Position numbers and translations under genes: made by a program. From the NCBI GenBank assembly GCA_964573715.1, contig CAZNKR010000037.1, positions 1 through 16,246 of the forward strand: a stretch of DNA of 16,246 nt, read 5' to 3'. The notes under the pieces are model-generated. The model was given only the letters and a program-made list of their open reading frames with translations, made no database searches and was not told the origin of the DNA. The stretch is from SVEL01 sp964573715. Its GTDB lineage: Bacteria; Bacillota; Clostridia; Lachnospirales; Lachnospiraceae. Shown here piece after piece: positions 8,448 to 15,692 of this stretch (position 1 is its first letter; every line of letters starts with the position of its first letter).

Positions 8448-8480
8448 TGGAACTTACCTATCTCATTTGATATAATGAGA
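8448..8480 (+). promoter_or_regulatory. extended -10 promoter inside an inverted repeat, TSCPD-luxS-mtnN operon
   Basis: A consensus TATAAT (8471-8476) is preceded by TG one base upstream (8468-8469), an extended -10. The -35 region, near TGGAAC (8448-8453) at 17 bases, is poor, as is usual for extended -10 promoters. TCTCATT (8461-8467) and AATGAGA (8474-8480) form a perfect 7-bp inverted repeat with a 6-base centre that covers the -10 box. A protein bound there would block RNA polymerase, so I read it as a candidate operator. Transcription would start about 30 bases before the first ATG. Confidence 0.7.
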
Positions 8481-8512
8481 CAAAATTTAAGAAAGTCTTA
8501 TAAGGAGGCATT

Positions 8513-8764
8513 ATGCAATCACATATCACATATGTACCAAAGGGCGTATGCTCAAGAGAAATTAATATAGAAGTAGAAGGCAATATAATTAAAGAAGTAA
8601 AGTTTACTGGTGGATGTAATGGAAATACTCAGGGTGTTGCTGCACTAGTAAAGGGAATGGAAGTTGATGAAGCTATTTCTAGACTTGAAGGAATAAATTG
8701 TGGCGGAAGGGGCACATCATGTCCTGACCAATTGACAAAAGCACTCAAGCAGATGAGAGGATAA
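8513..8764 (+). CDS. TSCPD domain-containing small protein (TIGR03905-like)
   Basis: An 83-residue protein consisting of a stand-alone TSCPD domain. The name-giving motif is visible at about 68-72 (GTSCPDQL). Four cysteines are spaced as in the family: C13, C35 in TGGCNGN, C63 and C70. TSCPD domains also form the C-terminus of some B12-dependent ribonucleotide reductases; the short free-standing form has no established function, and metal or cluster binding by the cysteines is a reasonable guess only. AAGGAGG is well placed before the ATG. It is the first gene of the operon with luxS (4 bases downstream) and mtnN, so it may act in, or respond to, the activated-methyl cycle; that is inference from position. 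Confidence 0.9.
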   Translation: MQSHITYVPKGVCSREINIEVEGNIIKEVKFTGGCNGNTQGVAALVKGMEVDEAISRLEGINCGGRGTSCPDQLTKALKQMRG

Positions 8765-8768
8765 TATT

Positions 8769-9248
8769 ATGGAAAAGATAGCAAGTTTTACAATAGACCA
8801 TTTAAAATTGCTTCCAGGAGTTTATGTTTCAAGAAAGGATAAGGTTGGTGATTCTTACGTTACAACCTTTGATATACGAATGACTCGCCCTAATTATGAG
8901 CCAGTTATGAATACTGCAGAAGTTCACACCATGGAACATTTGGCAGCAACCTTTCTTAGAAATCATCCAGTATTTGGGGATAAAACAGTATACTTTGGAC
9001 CTATGGGATGTCGTACAGGATTTTATCTGCTATTAGCAGGAGATTATGAATCAAAAGATATAGTACTTCTTCTCATGGAAATGTTTGAATTTATTAAGGA
9101 TTTTTCAGGAGAAGTACCTGGTGCTTCGGCAAAGGATTGTGGCAATTATCTAGATATGAATCTTGGTATGGCCAAGTATCTTGCTCAAAAATACTTAGAT
9201 GAAGTCTTAACAGGCATTACTGATGAACAGCTTGTCTATCCAGAATAA
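8769..9248 (+). CDS. luxS: S-ribosylhomocysteine lyase LuxS
   Basis: A 159-residue cytoplasmic metalloenzyme that splits S-ribosylhomocysteine into homocysteine and 4,5-dihydroxy-2,3-pentanedione, the precursor of the AI-2 signal. The signature HTMEH gives metal ligands H53 and H57 and the catalytic E56. C81 in GPMGCRTGFY is the second catalytic residue, and C124 in AKDCGNY is the third metal ligand. Length and residue order match the family, so the enzyme should be active. It starts 4 bases after the TSCPD stop codon, with AGAGGA as ribosome binding site. The nucleosidase that makes its substrate follows 51 bases later, placing consecutive pathway steps in one transcript. Confidence 0.97.
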   Translation: MEKIASFTIDHLKLLPGVYVSRKDKVGDSYVTTFDIRMTRPNYEPVMNTAEVHTMEHLAATFLRNHPVFGDKTVYFGPMGCRTGFYLLLAGDYESKDIVLLLMEMFEFIKDFSGEVPGASAKDCGNYLDMNLGMAKYLAQKYLDEVLTGITDEQLVYPE

Positions 9249-9299
9249 TAAATCCATAAGTTTTACTAAATGAATATTCCACAGAACAGGAGAAAAACT

Positions 9300-9992
9300 A
9301 TGATAGGAATTATTGGAGCCATGGAAGTAGAAGTGGCAGAAATAAAAAGAATGCTTAATGATGCAACTGCGTATGTAAAAGCTGGTATGACATTTGTAAG
9401 TGGAAGATTATATGGCAAAGAAGTAGTTGTTGTGCGTTCCGGTATTGGAAAGGTAAATGCTGCAATTTGCGCCCAGATACTGTCGGACAAGTATAAGGTT
9501 TCATATATTATTAATACAGGTATTGCAGGTTCTCTTAGAAGCGAAATTAATATTGGAGATATAGTTTTATCAAAGGATACACTCCAACATGATATGGATT
9601 GCACAAATTTTGGATATGACCTAGGTGTAATTCCACAGATGAAGGAATCCACATTTTGTGGAGACGAAAGACTTATTTCAATAGCTAAAAATGCATGTAA
9701 GCTTGAATTATCTGATATTAATGTATATGAAGGAAGAGTTGTAAGTGGTGATCAGTTTATTTCTGACAAGACCAAAAAGGATTGGCTCATTAACACTTAT
9801 GATGGGTATTGTACTGAAATGGAAGGGGCGGCAATTGCACAGGCGGCTTATCTTAATGAAATTCCATTTTTAATTATTAGGGCGATTTCTGATAAAGCTG
9901 ATGATAGTGCTTCCATGGACTATCCAACATTTGAAGCTAAGGCGGCAGCTAATTCCATTAAGCTTCTTTGTGAAATGGTTAAGGAAATATAG
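9300..9992 (+). CDS. mtnN: 5'-methylthioadenosine/S-adenosylhomocysteine nucleosidase
   Basis: A 230-residue enzyme (also called pfs) that cleaves adenine from S-adenosylhomocysteine and 5'-methylthioadenosine. Its product from the former, S-ribosylhomocysteine, is the LuxS substrate. The start MIGIIGAMEVEV is typical and contains the glutamate (E11) equivalent to E. coli Glu12. INTGIAG, VSGDQFI, the substrate-binding EMEGAAIA (M174, E175) and the catalytic aspartate D198 in RAISDKAD are all present. The frame is open to an ATG at 9270, but I chose 9300 because AGGAG (9288-9292) lies 7 bases before it and the protein then begins where homologues do. It is the last gene of the operon; a strong terminator follows about 90 bases later. 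Confidence 0.96.
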   Translation: MIGIIGAMEVEVAEIKRMLNDATAYVKAGMTFVSGRLYGKEVVVVRSGIGKVNAAICAQILSDKYKVSYIINTGIAGSLRSEINIGDIVLSKDTLQHDMDCTNFGYDLGVIPQMKESTFCGDERLISIAKNACKLELSDINVYEGRVVSGDQFISDKTKKDWLINTYDGYCTEMEGAAIAQAAYLNEIPFLIIRAISDKADDSASMDYPTFEAKAAANSIKLLCEMVKEI

Positions 9993-10084
9993 GATAGGTT
10001 AATAATTAAAGTAAACCAGGTTATTTTTACAATATTTATCTGTCGATTTTTGATAGAATTTTTGGATGAAATACATTTGAATTT

Positions 10085-10133
10085 AAAGTCTGTATGAAAT
10101 ATCATAAGAATGATATTTTGTATGGACTTTTTT
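10085..10133 (+). terminator. strong intrinsic terminator after mtnN
   Basis: A 20-bp stem (10085-10104 with 10111-10130) closes a 6-base loop TAAGAA. There are no mismatches: sixteen Watson-Crick pairs and four G-U wobbles. The last stem bases run into a stretch of six T (10128-10133). This ends the TSCPD-luxS-mtnN transcript ahead of the pgi promoter. The wobbles make the stem notably stronger on this strand's RNA than on the opposite strand's. Confidence 0.85.
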
Positions 10134-10170
10134 AGTAAAGTTTTGTGGGTACATTAATGGAAATTTCTAC

Positions 10171-10198
10171 TTGTAAATGCTACAAATAATGGTATAAT
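10171..10198 (+). promoter_or_regulatory. promoter of pgi
   Basis: A consensus -10 box TATAAT (10193-10198) has TTGTAA (10171-10176) 16 bases upstream as -35. TTGTA and TACAA (10181-10185) around 5 bases form a short dyad at the -35 region, probably chance. Transcription would start near 10205, giving a leader of about 60 bases. Confidence 0.65.
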
Positions 10199-10265
10199 GG
10201 TTGGCGTGTATTCAAAATTTTGGATATGCTTGTGAAAAATTATCATTGAACAGGAGTGAAATGAA

Positions 10266-11612
10266 ATGGCAAAAGTAACATTTGATTATTCAAAAGCAGC
10301 ACCATTTATTAATGAAAATGAAGTAAAGTATATGTCAAAGCTTGTAGCAGATGCAAAGGAAACATTAGTTTCTAAGACTGGCGCAGGTAATGATTTCTTG
10401 GGTTGGATTGACTTGCCAGTTGATTACGACAAAGAAGAGTTTGCAAGAATTAAAGAAGCAGCAGTGAAGATTCAAAATGATTCAGATGTTCTTCTTGTTA
10501 TCGGTATTGGTGGTTCATACCTTGGTGCTAGAGCAGCCATTGAGTTTTTAAGACATAGTTTTTATAATAATGTAGATAAGTCAGTTAGAAAGGCTCCAGA
10601 GATTTACTATGTTGGTAATAGCATTAGCAGCACTTACATTCAGCATTTAGTAGATGTTGTAGGTGACAGAGATTTCTCTATCAATATGATTTCTAAGTCT
10701 GGTACAACAACAGAACCAGCTATTGCATTTAGAGTATTCAAGAAGATTCTTGAAAAGAAGTACGGAAAAGAAGAAGCAGCTAAGAGAATTTACGCTACAA
10801 CAGATAAGGCAAAGGGAGCTTTAAAGAACCTTGCTACAGAAGAAGGATACGAAAGCTTCGTAGTTCCTGATGATGTTGGCGGTCGTTTCTCAGTACTTAC
10901 AGCAGTAGGTTTACTTCCTATCGCAGTAAGTGGTGCAGATATAGATAAACTTATGGAAGGTGCAGCTTCAGGCAGAAAGGCAGCATTAGAGCTTCCATTT
11001 GAAGAGAATGATTCCCTTAAATACGCAGCAATTAGAAATATCCTTTTAAGAAAGGGTAAATCAGTTGAAATAGTTGCAAATTATGAGCCAAGTCTTCACT
11101 ATGTATCAGAGTGGTGGAAACAGTTATATGGCGAGAGCGAAGGTAAAGATCAGAAGGGCATTTTCCCAGCAGCTGTTGATCTTACAACAGACCTTCATTC
11201 AATGGGACAGTTTATTCAGGACGGATCAAGAATTATGTTTGAGACAGTTATGAATATTGCAAAGTCTAGATGCGAAGTTATTCTTGAAGAAGAGCCAGTT
11301 GATCTTGATGGTCTTAACTATCTTGCTGGTAAGTCAGTAGACTTCATCAATAAGAGCGCAATGAATGGAACAATTCTTGCACATACAGATGGCAATGTTC
11401 CAAATCTTATGGTTAATATTCCTGAGCAGAACGAGTTTTATTTAGGCGAGTTATTCTATTTCTATGAGTTTGCTTGTGGTATTTCAGGATATCTTTCAGG
11501 TGTTAATCCATTTGATCAACCAGGTGTTGAAAGCTATAAGAAGAATATGTTTGCTCTTCTTGGCAAGCCAGGTTTTGAGAAAGAAAGAGAAGAATTACTT
11601 AAGAGATTGTAA
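10266..11612 (+). CDS. pgi: glucose-6-phosphate isomerase
   Basis: A 448-residue cytoplasmic enzyme interconverting glucose 6-phosphate and fructose 6-phosphate in glycolysis. Visible are the phosphate-binding SKSGTTTEP (143-151), the first family signature DDVGGRFSVLTAVG (about 202-215), and the second, GVNPFDQPGVESYKK. E290, H311 and K425 correspond by position to the catalytic residues I recall for the Geobacillus enzyme of nearly the same length. AGGAG (10252-10256) is 9 bases before the chosen ATG. An earlier ATG at 10261 opens only a five-codon frame (MKWQK) that ends inside pgi and is out of frame. The gene stands alone, with its own promoter and terminator. Its codon choice is more uniform than its neighbours', as expected for a highly expressed gene. 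Confidence 0.98.
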   Translation: MAKVTFDYSKAAPFINENEVKYMSKLVADAKETLVSKTGAGNDFLGWIDLPVDYDKEEFARIKEAAVKIQNDSDVLLVIGIGGSYLGARAAIEFLRHSFYNNVDKSVRKAPEIYYVGNSISSTYIQHLVDVVGDRDFSINMISKSGTTTEPAIAFRVFKKILEKKYGKEEAAKRIYATTDKAKGALKNLATEEGYESFVVPDDVGGRFSVLTAVGLLPIAVSGADIDKLMEGAASGRKAALELPFEENDSLKYAAIRNILLRKGKSVEIVANYEPSLHYVSEWWKQLYGESEGKDQKGIFPAAVDLTTDLHSMGQFIQDGSRIMFETVMNIAKSRCEVILEEEPVDLDGLNYLAGKSVDFINKSAMNGTILAHTDGNVPNLMVNIPEQNEFYLGELFYFYEFACGISGYLSGVNPFDQPGVESYKKNMFALLGKPGFEKEREELLKRL

Positions 11613-11651
11613 TTATTCCTTCTTTATATAATATTGGTTGTTGGTTTGTAT

Positions 11652-11682
11652 AGGCACTTCCTGTGGTGGGGAGTGCCTTTTT
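11652..11682 (+). terminator. intrinsic terminator after pgi
   Basis: AGGCACTTCC (11652-11661) pairs with GGGAGTGCCT (11669-11678) across a 7-base loop, with one G-U pair. T bases run to 11682. The hairpin lies 40 bases after the pgi stop codon and is GC-rich for this region. Confidence 0.9.
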
Positions 11683-11726
11683 AGAACAATGAGTTATTTT
11701 TATGAGATATTTTTAGTTAAAAACTA

Positions 11727-11755
11727 TTGTGGAAAACAGAAGAATGTATTAAGAT
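11727..11755 (+). promoter_or_regulatory. probable promoter of the 89-aa/coiled-coil pair
   Basis: TTGTGG (11727-11732) and TAAGAT (11750-11755) are separated by 17 bases, matching the consensus at three and four of six positions. It lies between the pgi terminator and the next gene, where a promoter is required, which is the main support. The leader would be about 37 bases. Confidence 0.45.
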
Positions 11756-11798
11756 TTCATATAGGTATACGTGCCATAAAAGAGAAGGAGACACATAT

Positions 11799-12068
11799 AT
11801 GTTTAGACTTTGGGCTAAGATGTGGAAACAGAATCATCTTATCAAGGATGTTGTGATTTGTGATGATTCGGATATTAACAGAACCAAAAAGGTATTTGCC
11901 ACAATTGAAAAGGCATGTATTGAGTTTGATTTAAGCCGACCAATATGGTTGGATGTAAATATAGCAGAGTTTAAAAAACATGATAAAACTAGATTCAGAC
12001 AGGACAATTTCTTTGATCATATTGATGTGGATTTTTTAGAGATTGAAGTTATTGAAGAGGATGAGTAG
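11799..12068 (+). CDS. conserved small protein of unknown function, 89 aa
   Basis: A soluble, acidic 89-residue protein beginning MFRLWAKMW, with no membrane segment or known motif that I can name. I recall similar short proteins (start MFRLWGK, middle RTKKVF, PIWLD, end LEIxVIEED) from other Lachnospiraceae, all annotated hypothetical. The frame is open to an ATG at 11727, but AAGGAG (11785-11790) directs initiation to the ATG at 11799, and the 11727 start would put the -35 box inside the gene. The coiled-coil membrane protein begins 9 bases after its stop codon, with its ribosome binding site overlapping that stop, so the two are translated from one transcript and may work together. Confidence 0.8.
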   Translation: MFRLWAKMWKQNHLIKDVVICDDSDINRTKKVFATIEKACIEFDLSRPIWLDVNIAEFKKHDKTRFRQDNFFDHIDVDFLEIEVIEEDE

Positions 12069-12077
12069 GAGGAAAGT

Positions 12078-13169
12078 ATGGAAGCGCAAAATATTTTAAA
12101 TGGTAATATTTCAGATTTAAAAGAACTTCATAGTATTATTGAAAGACAAAATAGCATAAATGATCAGATTACAAATATTTCTCTGGAAAAGCAAAAGATT
12201 GAAAAAGAAGCAATGGCAGAAGAAAATATGATGTCTGAAAATATTGAGTTTACGATTAAAAAACGTAGGGACCAGATAGTTGCAGATTTTGATGCCCAGA
12301 TAGGAAAGGCTCAGGATAAACTTAAACATGTACGTTCGGAGCGTGGCAGAGAAAAAGATAAGAAGATGGCACTTCGTATTAAAGAGGAAACCAAGGATTT
12401 AGTACTTGAGAATAAAAATATTAAAGAAGAATATAGGACTGGGATGAAACAGAAAGGCTTATCGCGCTTTTGGGATAACAAGTGGTTTTTATCAGTATTT
12501 TTTCCAAGAACTGCCCTTGAGTTTTTGATTCTTATGGCTACTATGGTTATTGGAATTATAGGTATTCCTACTATTTTATGTACACTTATGGGTTCTACCT
12601 TCTGGCTGGTGAAAACTCTAGTGGTTCTTATTTATGTGGCGTTGTTTGTTGTTGTTTATGCTTTTATTTATAGATTTGCCAGAGATGATTACAAGGATGC
12701 ATTTATAGCTGTTAGACAAAAACAAGCAGAGATTGGTAAAAATATTTCCCAAATAAATAAGATTAAGAAAAATATAAAACATGATAAAAACGAAGAAAGA
12801 TATGAGCTTCACAAATATGATGAAGAAATCAAAGATTTAGAGGACAATATTTCTGATATTGTTAGCCGTAAAAATGCAGCTCTTGATGATTTTGAAAAAA
12901 CAACTAGAGAAGATATTCGTAATGAAATATGCAAGCGCGATATGGTAAGCATAAATGAAAAGCGTAACAACGTTGCTAAACTTTTAGAAGAGCAAAAAGA
13001 ATTAGAAGTACAGTCAAAGGAAATGGCACTTACAGTTTCAACAAATTACACTGCCTACATGGGGGAAGAAAACTTATCTCTTGAGAAACTTGAAAAACTT
13101 ATTGTTATTATGGATGGAGGAAGTGCAAATACAATCGGAGAAGCTATTAATGTGGCATCCGCCATGTAG
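12078..13169 (+). CDS. coiled-coil membrane protein of unknown function
   Basis: A 363-residue protein with a symmetrical plan: a charged coiled coil (about 15-130), two TM segments (about 148-170 and 178-204), then a second coiled coil (about 210-315) and a short C-terminal domain. With two TM segments both coils lie on the same side. The lack of a signal peptide and the very charged coils suggest that side is the cytoplasm, with only a short loop outside. I recall proteins of similar plan in Lachnospiraceae, also uncharacterised. The ribosome binding site AGGAGG overlaps the stop of the 89-residue gene upstream, and a hairpin terminator follows. A scaffold or membrane-tethered role is plausible from the architecture alone; no catalytic motif is visible. 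Confidence 0.8.
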   Translation: MEAQNILNGNISDLKELHSIIERQNSINDQITNISLEKQKIEKEAMAEENMMSENIEFTIKKRRDQIVADFDAQIGKAQDKLKHVRSERGREKDKKMALRIKEETKDLVLENKNIKEEYRTGMKQKGLSRFWDNKWFLSVFFPRTALEFLILMATMVIGIIGIPTILCTLMGSTFWLVKTLVVLIYVALFVVVYAFIYRFARDDYKDAFIAVRQKQAEIGKNISQINKIKKNIKHDKNEERYELHKYDEEIKDLEDNISDIVSRKNAALDDFEKTTREDIRNEICKRDMVSINEKRNNVAKLLEEQKELEVQSKEMALTVSTNYTAYMGEENLSLEKLEKLIVIMDGGSANTIGEAINVASAM

Positions 13170-13206
13170 ACTGGTGTGAAAAATTATTATAGATGTTAGT
13201 AAATGT

Positions 13207-13244
13207 AAAAAGCTGTCGATAAGTTTTATTCGACAGCTTTTATA
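13207..13244 (+). terminator. intrinsic terminator after the coiled-coil gene
   Basis: AAAAGCTGTCGA (13208-13219) and TCGACAGCTTTT (13230-13241) form a perfect 12-bp stem with a 10-base loop, 38 bases after the stop codon. The A and T runs at its ends act as a U tail, although an A interrupts it early, so efficiency may be moderate. Confidence 0.8.
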
Positions 13245-13246
13245 TT

Positions 13247-13274
13247 ATGACAAATTTCGTAAAATTCTTATGAT
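13247..13274 (+). promoter_or_regulatory. promoter of the DUF5711-cvpA unit
   Basis: ATGACA (13247-13252) and TATGAT (13269-13274) each match the consensus at five of six positions, with a 16-base spacer. The pair lies immediately after the preceding terminator and 33 bases before the TTG start at 13308. Confidence 0.6.
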
Positions 13275-13307
13275 AAAACACCCCTATATTAATAGGGAGT
13301 CAAAAAA

Positions 13308-13753
13308 TTGATAGAGATAATTTATAAAGATGAAACCGATAAAAAAAATACAGATATATTTTCGCAAATGCAGCTGTTGATGTATAGGAAATAGTGGAAA
13401 ACACAGTAATATTTTCCGATGAGGTGTGGACAAGTATAAATGATAATATAAGAAGATTCTTTCATGACCTAAAGGTGGTTGGATGGTTTACTTCCCTTAA
13501 TTATTCCCCTAAAAATGATATGTCTTACCTTAGCAGAATTCATTTGGATAATTTCGCCGGAAATGACAAAGTATACCTGAGAATAGACAGGGCTGAGGAT
13601 GAAGAAAACTTTTATGTTTATGGTGGAATGGGGTTGAAAAAANNNNNNNNNNNNNNNNNNNNNNNNNNNNNNNNNNNNNNNNNNNNNNNNNNNNNNNNNN
13701 NNNNNNNNNNNNNNNNNNNNNNNNNNNNNNNNNNNNNNNNNNATAAAGGATGA
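13308..13753 (+). pseudogene. broken gene upstream of DUF5711 (TIGHT: MIEI...FSDEVW family)
   Basis: AGGGAG (13294-13299) precedes a TTG start (13308) giving MIEIIYKDETDKK, which resembles the N-terminus of long Lachnospiraceae proteins that precede DUF5711 genes, as I recall them: an enzyme-like domain, a TM segment and a C-terminal LysM. That frame stops at 13392-13394. After the A8 run (13341-13348) the -1 frame reads YIFANAAVDV, then TAG (13385-13387), then EIVENTVIFSDEVWTSI and on to the N gap. YIF...FSDEVW looks contiguous in relatives, so the GTG at 13394 is probably not a true start. A frame change and a nonsense codon are needed to join the pieces, and about 70 residues expected after MIEIIYKDE seem to be absent. 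Bases after the gap give only KG and a stop. It may be a decayed gene, a recoded one, or a misassembly beside the gap. Confidence 0.5.
13643..13742. other. assembly gap (100 N)
   Basis: Exactly 100 undetermined bases, again a placeholder of unknown true size. The missing part should contain the rest of the gene that begins near 13308 and the ribosome binding site of the DUF5711 gene. If that gene is full length elsewhere, the real gap is likely to be several hundred bases. Confidence 0.95.
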
Positions 13754-14943
13754 TAAGTATAAAAAAATTTCTAAATCGTCAAAAAGATGAAGAGATTGAT
13801 GAAGAGTATGAAAACAAATTGAAAAAACATAAGCTTAATAAGTTCAAAAGATATGCCATTATTGTGGCTGTGTTTGCTATTTTTATAATAGGAATTAGAA
13901 TATACTATATTAATAAGACATATTCTTCTTATTCCGTTACAAATAACATATTAAGCGGAGATACAACCAAATGCAAGTTTTATGAATATGGCGATTATTT
14001 CATTAGATATAGTAATGATGGATTGGCATATATCAAGAATGGTGAAACTGTATGGAATCAGGCTTTTGAAATGAAACAGCCAATTTTAGATATTTGCAAT
14101 GATTATGTTGCAATCGCCGAACAGCAAAGCAATACAATATATATTTTTGATACCACAGGTCTTTTAGGTAAAATTAAAACAGCATATCCTATTGTAAATC
14201 TTGAGGTGGCTGGCCAAGGAGTTGTTGCTGCTATTACTACAGAGAGTAATGCTAATCATATTGAACTTATGGATAAGGATGGTGAAGTGCTTGTTTCTGG
14301 CCAAACGGTGTTGTCTGGTGATGGCTGCCCTATTGATATTTCCTTGTCTGAAGACGGAACAAAGCTGATGGTCTCTTATCTTTATGTAAATGGAGGAGCA
14401 AGCCAGACTAAGGTTGTATTTTATAATTACTCTGAAGTTGGCAAAAATGAGGTGGACAGAGTTGTTGGTGGATTTAATCAATATAAATCAACAATTGTAC
14501 CTAAAGTAGAATTCCTCACCAATGATATTGCGGTTGCTTTTGGAGATGATATGTTTACCATATACTCAATAAAACAAAAACCAAGTATTATTGCGGAATA
14601 TGAGCTAGATAAAGAGATAAAGAGTATCTTCTATAGTGAAGAATATATTGGATTTACATTTCAACCTGAAAACCTAGATGATCCTTACGATATTACAATA
14701 TATGATATAGATGGAGATATTATATATGAAGGAACTCTTGATTTAGAATATAAAAATATAAAATTAGACAATTCGAATTTGCTAATATACAGTGACGACA
14801 CCTTTATTGTGCAAACCGTAAAGGGCAAAATAAAATTCAGTAAAAAGCTGGATGAAAATATTAATGAAATTTTAGGTATTAATGGTGGATACAAATATAT
14901 TCTTGTTTCATCAGAATCAATAGACCAGATAAAATTAAAGTAA
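13750..14943 (+). CDS. DUF5711 family membrane-anchored protein
   Basis: A 397-residue protein with a charged cytoplasmic N-terminus (1-35), one TM segment (about 36-53) and a large extracellular domain made of repeating beta strands (patterns like GDYFIRYSNDGLAYI and DGTKLMVSYLY), which suggests a beta-propeller-like fold. I recognise the family as DUF5711, known from Lachnospiraceae; its function is not established. The ATG at 13750 is the only start available, because TAA at 13744-13746 closes the frame upstream. No properly spaced ribosome binding site is visible: AAAGG directly abuts the ATG, so the site probably lies in the N gap. The start overlaps an upstream TGA (ATGA), which suggests translational coupling. 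CvpA follows after 17 bases. Confidence 0.85.
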   Translation: MISIKKFLNRQKDEEIDEEYENKLKKHKLNKFKRYAIIVAVFAIFIIGIRIYYINKTYSSYSVTNNILSGDTTKCKFYEYGDYFIRYSNDGLAYIKNGETVWNQAFEMKQPILDICNDYVAIAEQQSNTIYIFDTTGLLGKIKTAYPIVNLEVAGQGVVAAITTESNANHIELMDKDGEVLVSGQTVLSGDGCPIDISLSEDGTKLMVSYLYVNGGASQTKVVFYNYSEVGKNEVDRVVGGFNQYKSTIVPKVEFLTNDIAVAFGDDMFTIYSIKQKPSIIAEYELDKEIKSIFYSEEYIGFTFQPENLDDPYDITIYDIDGDIIYEGTLDLEYKNIKLDNSNLLIYSDDTFIVQTVKGKIKFSKKLDENINEILGINGGYKYILVSSESIDQIKLK

Positions 14944-14960
14944 AAGACAAGGAGAGAAAC

Positions 14961-15614
14961 ATGGAATACGCATTAGTAATAGGAGTAATAGTGTTTTTGT
15001 TAGTGGTTGGGTTATACGGATATGCAAGAGGCATGGTTAATATTTTGTTATCAATGATAGCGATGATTATTACTGTTGTACTTGCTACTGCACTTACTAT
15101 ACCTGTTGGTTCTGCATTAAAAGCTACAACTCCAGTATATGACAAGATGTATGAAGCAATTAGCCAAACGGTAACCGACAATAATGTGGTTGATACAAGC
15201 ACACTTACAAATCTCAATCTTCCAAAACAGTTAAGAGAAAAAATCGCAGATGAAAGTGATAAAGCAGTTTCGAACTTTGAGGAATATGTAAGCACACAAA
15301 TTACTGACACGGCATTTAATGCTAGTGTTTTCTTGGCATTGTTTATTGTAATATACATAATAATTAAAATAGTAATCCATATATTAGATTTTGTTGCTAA
15401 GCTTCCACTTCTAAAGGAGATAAACAAATTAGGTGGGTTTGCACTAGGATTAATCGTTGGTTTGATAATTTTATGGGCTGCATGTCTTATTGTAACAACT
15501 TGTAGCGCAAAGCCATGGGCGCAGGATGTGTTTGCAGCAATTAACAAGAATGCATTCTTAGGCTTTATATACAATAATAATTTAATTGTATGGTTAATTA
15601 CATCTGTATTATAA
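14961..15614 (+). CDS. CvpA family membrane protein
   Basis: A 217-residue integral membrane protein with four TM segments (about 4-21, 27-50, 121-141 and 159-180) and a larger polar loop between the second and third. The start, with GLYGYARGMVNILLSMIA, is typical of CvpA, where a G-x-x-R-G turn follows the first helix. CvpA was named for colicin V production in E. coli; its general role is unclear, with envelope-stress links reported in several bacteria. AAGGAG is well placed before the ATG. It is the last gene of the transcript with DUF5711 and a terminator follows, so the two extracytoplasmic proteins are likely to act together. Confidence 0.85.
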   Translation: MEYALVIGVIVFLLVVGLYGYARGMVNILLSMIAMIITVVLATALTIPVGSALKATTPVYDKMYEAISQTVTDNNVVDTSTLTNLNLPKQLREKIADESDKAVSNFEEYVSTQITDTAFNASVFLALFIVIYIIIKIVIHILDFVAKLPLLKEINKLGGFALGLIVGLIILWAACLIVTTCSAKPWAQDVFAAINKNAFLGFIYNNNLIVWLITSVL

Positions 15615-15692
15615 TGTAATGCAGATGATGAGTTAGAAAAAATTCTTAGACATTGAATATATAATATAGTAATAACAAAGTTTGTTTGATGC

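Noticed and set aside
9270..9299. Ten-residue N-terminal extension of the nucleosidase
   Set aside because: AGGAG lies inside this stretch and is correctly spaced for the ATG at 9300, where homologues begin.
10261..10278. Five-codon ORF (MKWQK) overlapping the pgi start, as a possible leader peptide
   Set aside because: Its ATG is only 4 bases from AGGAG while the pgi ATG is 9 bases away, and nothing indicates attenuation. It is probably a chance ATG.
11638..11856. Plus-strand ORF of 72 codons overlapping the start of the 89-residue gene
   Set aside because: It contains the pgi terminator hairpin, has no ribosome binding site and overlaps a better supported gene in another frame.
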